From Alicyclobacillus tolerans (GTDB taxonomy: Bacteria; Bacillota; Bacilli; Alicyclobacillales; Alicyclobacillaceae), in the NCBI RefSeq assembly GCF_900142255.1, contig NZ_FRAF01000023.1, positions 1 through 55,323 on the forward strand: 55,323 nucleotides of DNA, in the 5' to 3' direction. The notes under the pieces are model-generated. The model did no database searches. It had not been told where the DNA came from and was given only the letters and a program-made list of their open reading frames with translations. Of this stretch, positions 49,063 to 55,323 are shown piece by piece. Within the stretch, counting starts at the first letter, position 1, and the number at the start of each line of letters is the position of its first letter. A program made the position numbers and the translations under genes.

Positions 49063-51492
49063 TTATACTAAACTGGTTTCGTCAGCTGGCTGTAATTGCA
49101 AGCCACCCGGGCCCACACCAATTTTTACGCGTTGTCCCTTCTTGAGCATGCCTGACAAAAGCGCCTCAGACAATTTATCTTCAATATGGCGTTGGATAGC
49201 GCGTTTTAACGGTCGAGCTCCGTATTGCGGATCAAATCCCTCTTTTGCCAGGAACGCCTTAGCTTCGTCTGTTAGCGTAAATTCTATATCTTGCTCGCGT
49301 AGACGTTTCTGCAGGTCAATAACCATCAGATCCACAATATGGCCAATCTGGTTCTCATCAAGTGGATGAAAGACAATGATTTCGTCGATCCGGTTAAGAA
49401 ACTCTGGACGGAACGACCTTTTCAAATCATCCATTACTTTATTTTTCATACCTTCATATTCACTGCTTCGATCTGGCTTGAATCCAAGTGTGCCACCTTT
49501 GCGTACTGACTCGGCTCCAACGTTTGAAGTCATGATGATAACCGTGTTCCGAAAATCTACTGTCCTTCCTTTACCGTCAGTCAAGCGACCATCATCCAGT
49601 ACTTGGAGCAAAATATTGAAAACTTCAGGATGTGCTTTTTCAATTTCGTCAAGTAAAACCACAGAATAAGGTTTACGCCGAACTTTTTCCGTCAGTTGAC
49701 CACCCTCGTCAAATCCGACATAACCTGGAGGTGCACCGACGAGACGCGCCGTCGAGTGACGTTCCATGAATTCCGACATGTCAATTCGAATCATGGCGTC
49801 CTCATCGCCAAACATGGACTCGGCAAGCGCCCGTGCAAGTTCTGTCTTACCAACCCCGGTCGGCCCAAGAAAGATAAATGAACCAATCGGCCGCTTCGGA
49901 TCTTTTAATCCAGCCCGCGCACGACGAATTGCACGAGCAACCGCTGTCACCGCTTCTTCTTGACCAACAACACGGTTATGCAAAACATTCTCCATATTCA
50001 TCAGCCGATCCGATTCTTCTTGTGCCAACTGTTTCACCGGGATTCCCGTCCACGAAGCAACAATGTGCGCAATATCGTCAGCCGTCACTTTGACATCATG
50101 ATGATCTTGGTTTTTCTGCCATTCATTCTTCAGAGACTCCAATTCTTTTTTCAGCTTTTGTTCCTGATCGCGCAATGCAGCAGCTTTTTCAAACTCTTGA
50201 GCCTGCACTGCAGCATCTTTTTCACCGCGTATTTTTTCTAATTTTTTCTCTAATTCCTTAAGATTCGGTGGGGCCGTATGCGTACGCAAGCGCACACGCG
50301 AACCTGCTTCATCAATCAAGTCAATCGCCTTATCTGGAAGGAATCTATCTGTAATATATCGATCTGACAGTCGTACAGCTGCTTCTAACGCCTCATCGGT
50401 AATTTTCACACGATGATGGGCTTCGTATCGGTCACGTAGTCCGTGTAAAATTTGAATGGCTTCCTCAGGTGTAGGCTGATCCACAGTGATGGGCTGAAAG
50501 CGGCGTTCCAGTGCTGCATCTTTTTCAATATGCTTCCGGTACTCATCCAATGTTGTCGCGCCAATGCACTGCAATTCACCGCGAGCTAACGCCGGTTTAA
50601 GAATATTGGAGGCGTCAATCGCTCCTTCTGCGCCACCTGCACCAATCAATGTATGCAATTCATCAATGAAAAGGATGACATTACCCGCCTGACGAATCTC
50701 TTCCATAATTTTTTTCAAACGATCTTCAAACTCACCGCGATACTTGGTTCCTGCTACGACAGTCCCCATATCAAGTACCATGACACGCTTATTACGCAGT
50801 GTCTCTGGAATATCCCCCAACACTATGCGCTGTGCCAAGCCTTCTGCAATAGCAGTTTTACCCACACCTGGTTCGCCAATGAGGACTGGATTATTCTTGG
50901 TTCGACGCGACAAAACTTGAATCACACGTTCAATTTCTTCAGCCCTGCCAATCACCGGATCGAGTTTCCCATCTCTTGCCATTTGCGTCAAATCGCGTGC
51001 TAAATTGTCCAGGGTCGGAGTTCCAGCAGAATTTTCTTTTTCCGAACTCAAATCTGCTGCATCCCCACCGAGCAATTGCAGTACCTGTTGGCGAGCCTTG
51101 TTCAGGCCAACACCCATATTGTTTAAAACTCTAGCAGCCACACCTTCTCCTTCTCGGATCAGTCCGAGTAAAAGATGCTCTGTCCCAACAAAGCTATGAT
51201 TCAATTTGCGAGCTTCATCAATAGAGAGTTCAATGACTTTTTTGGCGCGCGGTGTATAGGTAAGTCCAGAAATTGCCCCTTGACCTTGGCCAATCATTTT
51301 TTCAACTTCTGTCTGCACTTTCTCCGTACTGACTCCAAGCGCAGCTAAAGCTTTGGCTGCTATACCTTCACCTTCGCGCACCAATCCTAGCAGAATATGT
51401 TCCGTCCCTACACCAGGATGGTGAAGACGGGTTGCCTCTTCTTGAGCAAGTGCCAATACTTTTTGAGCTCGTTCAGTAAATCGTGCATACAT
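49063..51492 (-). CDS. clpC: ATP-dependent Clp protease ATP-binding subunit ClpC
   Basis: This 809-residue AAA+ unfoldase has two N-domain repeats ([21 protein letters not shown] and a near copy). AAA1 carries GEPGVGKT, then comes a middle domain with a UVR-like coiled coil, and AAA2 carries [17 protein letters not shown]. With ClpP it degrades arginine-phosphorylated and other substrates. It begins 2 bases behind mcsB, the adaptor kinase gene. Confidence 0.97.
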   Translation of the reverse strand: MYARFTERAQKVLALAQEEATRLHHPGVGTEHILLGLVREGEGIAAKALAALGVSTEKVQTEVEKMIGQGQGAISGLTYTPRAKKVIELSIDEARKLNHSFVGTEHLLLGLIREGEGVAARVLNNMGVGLNKARQQVLQLLGGDAADLSSEKENSAGTPTLDNLARDLTQMARDGKLDPVIGRAEEIERVIQVLSRRTKNNPVLIGEPGVGKTAIAEGLAQRIVLGDIPETLRNKRVMVLDMGTVVAGTKYRGEFEDRLKKIMEEIRQAGNVILFIDELHTLIGAGGAEGAIDASNILKPALARGELQCIGATTLDEYRKHIEKDAALERRFQPITVDQPTPEEAIQILHGLRDRYEAHHRVKITDEALEAAVRLSDRYITDRFLPDKAIDLIDEAGSRVRLRTHTAPPNLKELEKKLEKIRGEKDAAVQAQEFEKAAALRDQEQKLKKELESLKNEWQKNQDHHDVKVTADDIAHIVASWTGIPVKQLAQEESDRLMNMENVLHNRVVGQEEAVTAVARAIRRARAGLKDPKRPIGSFIFLGPTGVGKTELARALAESMFGDEDAMIRIDMSEFMERHSTARLVGAPPGYVGFDEGGQLTEKVRRKPYSVVLLDEIEKAHPEVFNILLQVLDDGRLTDGKGRTVDFRNTVIIMTSNVGAESVRKGGTLGFKPDRSSEYEGMKNKVMDDLKRSFRPEFLNRIDEIIVFHPLDENQIGHIVDLMVIDLQKRLREQDIEFTLTDEAKAFLAKEGFDPQYGARPLKRAIQRHIEDKLSEALLSGMLKKGQRVKIGVGPGGLQLQPADETSLV

Positions 51493-51494
51493 AG

Positions 51495-52571
51495 TTAACG
51501 CACCTCCGAATCATCAAGTCTCAAACGTTCGCGGATAAGCGCCGCGCGACGTACATCCCGTTCCCCGGGAGATAAATCTTCATGGAAATATTTTTGTAAA
51601 AAGGCTGGCTGGGTCATCACCATCAATTCCTTTAAAATGCCCGCCGACACACCTTTCAAAATACCGAGATCGATACCTAACCGAACGTCCGACAGACGTT
51701 CCAGCGTCTCTTTGGAATCCATTCTGCGCGCATAGGCGAGAATTCCAAAAGACCGACAAATACGATCTTCAAGAGCTTCCCGGTTTTGCTGAAGCAGCAT
51801 TTTGCGAGCTGCACGCTCATGATCAATCAGTTGTTGTACAACACTTGACAAGTTTCCAATAATTTCTTCTTCCGTCTCGCCTAATGTAATTTGATTGGAA
51901 ACTTGAAATAGATTGCCGTAGGACTCGGTTCCTTCGCCATAAATTCCTCTGACCGCGAGCCCGACATGTGAGACGGCATTTAACAATCGCTGAATATTCC
52001 CTGATAAAACCAACCCTGGCAAGTGCATCATGACCGAAGCCCGAATGCCTGTTCCTACATTGGTTGGACAAGCGGTTAAATAGCCAAATCGATCATGAAA
52101 CGCGTACATTACATTTTGTTCAAGCGCATCGTCTACGGAACTTGCTAATTGCCAGGCGTCTTGCAATCGGAATCCCGGCATAATCACCTGAATCCGCAGA
52201 TGATCTTCCTCATTAATCATAATGGAGATGACTTCATCTTCACGCAGAACGACGGCTCCATGCTTGTACGACTCAGCTAAATCTGGACTGATGAGGTGTT
52301 TTTCTACAAATACTTGGCGATCAATGGCACTTAGATCCTTGCAGTTAATCCACTCAAAGTTACCCAGTTTTTGCATACTAGGATGCTGTACAGCAGTATG
52401 AATAGACTCCAACACCTGATGCGCATGAGAGTCTGTCTGGAGTATAGGAAAAGGCATCCCTTGCAAATTGCGTGCCACACGGATACGACTCGTTAAAATA
52501 ATATCGTCTTCCGGACCGCCTTCTTTCATCCAGCGGCTGGTTGCTCTTTGCAAAAAATCACCGAGTGACAT
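51495..52571 (-). CDS. mcsB: Protein arginine kinase McsB
   Basis: This 358-residue member of the guanidino phosphotransferase fold has the nucleotide-binding [10 protein letters not shown] (about 28-36), [10 protein letters not shown] and [20 protein letters not shown]. It phosphorylates arginines, marking proteins for ClpCP and inactivating CtsR. It sits between mcsA, its activator, and clpC. Confidence 0.96.
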   Translation of the reverse strand: MSLGDFLQRATSRWMKEGGPEDDIILTSRIRVARNLQGMPFPILQTDSHAHQVLESIHTAVQHPSMQKLGNFEWINCKDLSAIDRQVFVEKHLISPDLAESYKHGAVVLREDEVISIMINEEDHLRIQVIMPGFRLQDAWQLASSVDDALEQNVMYAFHDRFGYLTACPTNVGTGIRASVMMHLPGLVLSGNIQRLLNAVSHVGLAVRGIYGEGTESYGNLFQVSNQITLGETEEEIIGNLSSVVQQLIDHERAARKMLLQQNREALEDRICRSFGILAYARRMDSKETLERLSDVRLGIDLGILKGVSAGILKELMVMTQPAFLQKYFHEDLSPGERDVRRAALIRERLRLDDSEVR

Positions 52572-52630
52572 GCTGCTTCATCTCCTTGCTTCGCAGTCTT
52601 TTCAGCCTTTCATAAGAGCATTGACCGCGT

Positions 52631-53155
52631 TCATTCTCCCATCTGCGATTCGAGAGCGCGAATTTTGTCACGCAACTGCGCAGCTTGTTCAAACTGTTCT
52701 GCAGCTATTGCTTGTTGTAGTTCTCTGCGCAAAGTTTCCAGCGTCTTGCGCATTTTCACACGCTCTCCCGATTTATTGGGAACTTTTCCTGTATGCATGG
52801 TGTTACTTTGAATACGTCGGAGCAACGGCTCCAGACGCTGTTCAAAGTTGTCATAGCATTCCGGACAACCAAATCGTCCTACTTTGCTAAACTGGGCGTA
52901 TGTCATACCGCAGTTTTGGCATTGCACTTGTGTGGAAACACTTGGTGAACTCACCCCTGTCGGTGACTCCATATTCAGCAGTCCACTGAGCAACTGATGA
53001 AAATCAAATGGATTTTGCCCCCCTGTAAACTGGGTCAAAAAATCGCCACTCTCTTTTGCGCATTGTTCACAAAGATGTAGGGCACTTAATTTTCCGTTGA
53101 TAATTTGATTGACATGAACATTCGCTTGTCGTTCATGACATTTTTGACATAGCAC
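52631..53155 (-). CDS. mcsA: Protein-arginine kinase activator McsA
   Basis: This 174-residue protein has four CxxC pairs (C3/C6, C29/C32, C79/C82, C97/C100) for zinc or other metals. A C-terminal UVR motif (EQFEQAAQLRDKIRALE) ends it. It activates McsB and serves as ClpC adaptor. GTG 53155 has AGGAGG at 7 bases and gives MLCQKC; the longer frame overlaps ctsR. Confidence 0.95.
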   Translation of the reverse strand: MLCQKCHERQANVHVNQIINGKLSALHLCEQCAKESGDFLTQFTGGQNPFDFHQLLSGLLNMESPTGVSSPSVSTQVQCQNCGMTYAQFSKVGRFGCPECYDNFEQRLEPLLRRIQSNTMHTGKVPNKSGERVKMRKTLETLRRELQQAIAAEQFEQAAQLRDKIRALESQMGE

Positions 53156-53190
53156 GAATATCCCTCCTAAACGGAGTGAGACTGAGAGCA

Positions 53191-53682
53191 TTAATCCTTT
53201 TGACGCTTTTCTTCCTCATTGCCGTTTTCCATCAAAAAAACCTGCAAGACAAATTTCAGCAATCTGGATCGAAGCCTGTCGCGTATGGGAAGATCGACAG
53301 CCAAAACTTCCCTTTTCACCATCATACGCATCAAGTTTGCCTCTCTCTCCGTCATGACTTGTTCCCTTTCCAAGCGCTCAATCATGTCTTCTGCTTCTCT
53401 TTGACTTATCTCGCTCGGCCAATCTTGTAAAACCTGCATAAGCGGATCGTCAAGAGATTCAATTTGGCGAATTCGAATATATCCTCCTCCACCTCGCTTG
53501 GATTCCACAATGTACCCTTTCTCAAGTGTAAATCGGGTACTGATGACATAATTGATTTGCGACGGAACACATTTAAAGAGATCGGCCAACTCGCTGCGTT
53601 GCAATTCAATAATGCCATTGCAACTTTGATTCATAATGGATTTCAAGTGACTTTCGATGATATCTGTAATATTTCTAGCCAT
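53191..53682 (-). CDS. ctsR: Class III heat-shock repressor CtsR
   Basis: This 163-residue repressor has a winged helix with IELQRSELADLFKCVPSQIN and the glycine-rich wing SKRGGGGYIRI, the thermosensing loop. The C-terminal domain is bound by McsB. ATG 53682 has GGGAGG at about 6 bases. Its own promoter overlaps tandem CtsR heptads, so the operon is autoregulated. Confidence 0.96.
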   Translation of the reverse strand: MARNITDIIESHLKSIMNQSCNGIIELQRSELADLFKCVPSQINYVISTRFTLEKGYIVESKRGGGGYIRIRQIESLDDPLMQVLQDWPSEISQREAEDMIERLEREQVMTEREANLMRMMVKREVLAVDLPIRDRLRSRLLKFVLQVFLMENGNEEEKRQKD

Positions 53683-53808
53683 GCAGACCTCCCTGCCCAC
53701 TGTTGCAAGATGTTTGCTTAGCAACGGTTCATCAAACAACATCAGAAGGGAACAAGCCATTGAATAAGAAACACGTATGCTGTTTGGTAAACGTGTAATG
53801 GGAATTCT

Positions 53809-53831
53809 TTTGACTTTGACTTTCCTTGACT
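53809..53831 (-). promoter_or_regulatory. CtsR operator, three tandem heptads
   Basis: On the minus strand AGTCAAG-GAA-AGTCAAA matches the (A/G)GTCAAANAN(A/G)GTCAAA operator in all but one position, and a third AGTCAAA overlaps the second by one base. It sits directly downstream of the ctsR -10 box. Confidence 0.88.
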
Positions 53832-53833
53832 TT

Positions 53834-53861
53834 ATTATAACACGTCGGGTTTGATATGCAA
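53834..53861 (-). promoter_or_regulatory. Sigma-A promoter of ctsR-mcsA-mcsB-clpC
   Basis: TTGCAT (53856-53861), a 16-base spacer and perfect TATAAT (53834-53839), immediately followed by the CtsR heptads. The leader also has an ACACGT ... ACGTGT inverted repeat (53771-53796). Confidence 0.82.
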
Positions 53862-53920
53862 GGGTTGGTTAAAAAAGATATAATCCAATACCTTTTAGAA
53901 TTCCCCATACCGTTTTTTGC

Positions 53921-53973
53921 TATACTGAATCGCATACATGTTTAGCTGTGGAAGGAATTGCAGATCATTGCAA
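53921..53973 (+). promoter_or_regulatory. Candidate promoter and operator of the TetR gene
   Basis: TGC-TATACT (extended -10 at 53921-53926) has no good -35. It is followed by the near-palindrome TTGCAGATCATTGCAA (53958-53973), a plausible operator for autorepression. Further down, CTTTTCGA / TCGAAAAG (53995-54025) forms a second inverted repeat in the leader. Confidence 0.4.
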
Positions 53974-54065
53974 GTTAATCATATTGGCAGTAAACTTTTC
54001 GATACATGCAAACTTTGTCGAAAAGAAAGTTCGAACATTGAACACTCCATGATTAGGTGTATTCA

Positions 54066-54665
54066 ATGGATAAGGAAAGGTTGAATTCGTCGATGTCCTC
54101 CAGCAAACATACTGAAATTGCCCAAGCAGCCGTCAGGTTGTTTGAACAAAAGGGTTACAGAGCTACATCCGTCCAAGATATTGCCGATGCCGTAGGATTG
54201 CAAAAAGGCAGCTTATATCACTATATTCACAGCAAAGAAGACCTATTGATGCAGATTGCTCATCAGGCCATCAGCGAGTTCAACCGAACATTAGAAAAAA
54301 TTAACCACGAAAATATTTCTCCTCAAAAAAAATTAGCAAAGATGATTGAAAATCACCTCACTATTTCCGCCGTCAACCGAGAAGCCATTACTGTACTCTT
54401 GCGAGACGCGTTTGCGCTAGAAGAAACTCAACACCGTACAATTATTGAATTAACCGATAAATATACTGATCTCGTTACGTCCATACTCCAGGAAGGGCAA
54501 CAAAAAGGCGAGTTTTCTGTAAAACACCCTAAGATTTCTGCACTTGCCATACTGGGAGCCTGCAATTGGCTATATCGTTGGTATCAAACTGATGGTTCTC
54601 TTACGGTTCAACAAATTTCGCAAATTTTTGCTGATCTCTTTTTAAATGGACTTCTCAGCAACTAA
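54066..54665 (+). CDS. TetR/AcrR-family transcriptional regulator
   Basis: This 199-residue protein has an N-terminal TetR helix-turn-helix: AAVRLFEQKGYRATSVQDIA followed by DAVGLQKGSLYHYIHSKEDL. The helical ligand-binding domain is of the fatty-acid/acyl-CoA-regulator-like type in general appearance, but the ligand cannot be inferred. It is the only intact host-like plus-strand gene in the window. It stands alone between ctsR and the rRNA operon with its own terminator, so its targets are probably elsewhere. ATG 54066 has AGGTG 6 bases upstream. Confidence 0.92.
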   Translation: MDKERLNSSMSSSKHTEIAQAAVRLFEQKGYRATSVQDIADAVGLQKGSLYHYIHSKEDLLMQIAHQAISEFNRTLEKINHENISPQKKLAKMIENHLTISAVNREAITVLLRDAFALEETQHRTIIELTDKYTDLVTSILQEGQQKGEFSVKHPKISALAILGACNWLYRWYQTDGSLTVQQISQIFADLFLNGLLSN

Positions 54666-54689
54666 ATTCAAATATCATGATATAAAAAG

Positions 54690-54739
54690 CCTCCTACCGA
54701 GATGCCCCATTGTGGCAATCCTAAGATAGGAGGTTTTTT
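54690..54739 (+). terminator. Terminator of the TetR gene
   Basis: The outer stem CCTCCTA / TAGGAGG encloses a small TGCC / GGCA hairpin and is followed by TTTTTTA on the plus strand. It faces the rRNA terminator. Confidence 0.85.
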
Positions 54740-54773
54740 ATTGTTTACATTTAGTGTTTACATCGAGGCAAAG

Positions 54774-54829
54774 AAAAAATGGCCGTAAGGTAGAGTCCCC
54801 AAGGAGGGAAACTCTACACTTAACAGCCA
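54774..54829 (-). terminator. Terminator of the rRNA operon
   Basis: On the minus strand TGGC ... GCCA and GTAGAGT ... ACTCTAC arms with a CCC / GGG top form a long hairpin, followed by ATTTTTTC. It lies 14 bases behind the 5S gene. Confidence 0.88.
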
Positions 54830-54843
54830 CCTGTACTCCTGTT

Positions 54844-54959
54844 GCCTGGCAACGACCTAGGTTCCCAGGGGTCTTCACCCCAAGTATGCTCGGCGCTGGA
54901 GGTCTTCACGGTCGTGTTCGGGATGGGTACGCGTGTATCCCCTCCGCTATGGTCACCAG
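54844..54959 (-). rRNA. rrf: 5S ribosomal RNA
   Basis: The minus strand begins CTGGTGACCATAGCGGAGGG, contains CCCATCCCGAACACGACCG and ends CGTTGCCAGGC, the complete 5S sequence with pairing termini. The length of about 116 bases is typical of Bacilli. Its binding partners L5 and L18 are also coded in this window. It follows the 23S gene by about 45 bases with no tRNA between. Confidence 0.95.
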
Positions 54960-55004
54960 ACTCTTCTTCCCTTTCCAACTGTCTCAGCAAGAGGGATTTT
55001 CCTT

Positions 55005-55323
<319 letters not shown>

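Noticed and set aside
54666-54843. Possible tRNA gene next to the 5S gene
   Set aside because: The folded elements here are two convergent terminators; no cloverleaf with TTC-type T-loop is seen.

Overview
The window is bacterial chromosomal DNA from a Bacillota (Bacilli) genome. It carries the rrn–ctsR–clpC–radA–disA–gltX–cysS–sigH–nusG–rpoBC–str–S10–spc–alpha gene order known from Bacillus subtilis, with strong AGGAGG ribosome-binding sites and many GTG/TTG starts. Protein character, moderate G+C and gene order fit the Alicyclobacillaceae and relatives; this is inference by eye, not a phylogeny. Almost every gene lies on the minus strand, so transcription runs from the right edge to the left edge.

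Right to left: the 3' end of a 23S rRNA gene, a 5S rRNA gene and their terminator; a lone plus-strand TetR regulator; the CtsR heat-shock operon (ctsR-mcsA-mcsB-clpC) with a tandem-heptad operator; radA-disA (DNA repair, c-di-AMP synthesis); pssA; the membrane PIN/TRAM protein; ispD-ispF (isoprenoids); gltX; a T-box and cysS; mrnC, rlmB, yacP/rae1 and sigH; rpmG-secE-nusG; rplK-rplA; an L10 leader with rplJ-rplL; an rsmC-like methyltransferase; rpoB-rpoC; ybxF-rpsL-rpsG-fusA-tuf; then, from its own sigma-A promoter, the S10-spc-alpha super-operon from rpsJ to rplQ, followed by truA-rplM-rpsI. Together these supply ribosomes, RNA polymerase, translation factors, protein export, two tRNA synthetases, RNA maturation and proteolytic stress control.

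The left 3.3 kb, behind the terminators of rpsI, is a wreck of mobile DNA: a group II intron of the terminator-targeting (class C) kind, cut at its 3' side by an IS256-type element, which is itself cut by the right end of an IS21-type element. The transposase is frameshifted and the intron-encoded reverse transcriptase lacks its C-terminus.

I see no wholly new multi-gene system. Compared with B. subtilis, three otherwise conserved parts are missing from their usual places: map between adk and infA, ecfA1-ecfA2-ecfT between rplQ and truA, and cysE between gltX and cysS. The most interesting non-coding signals are two tandem TTGTCC/GGACAA hairpins with mutually exclusive pairing between rplQ and truA, a 14-bp hairpin without a U-tract between rpoC and ybxF, a strong ribosome-binding site in front of a three-codon ORF in the rpsJ leader, a cysteine T-box serving cysS alone, and a one-residue insertion in the otherwise near-invariant N-terminal loop of L11.
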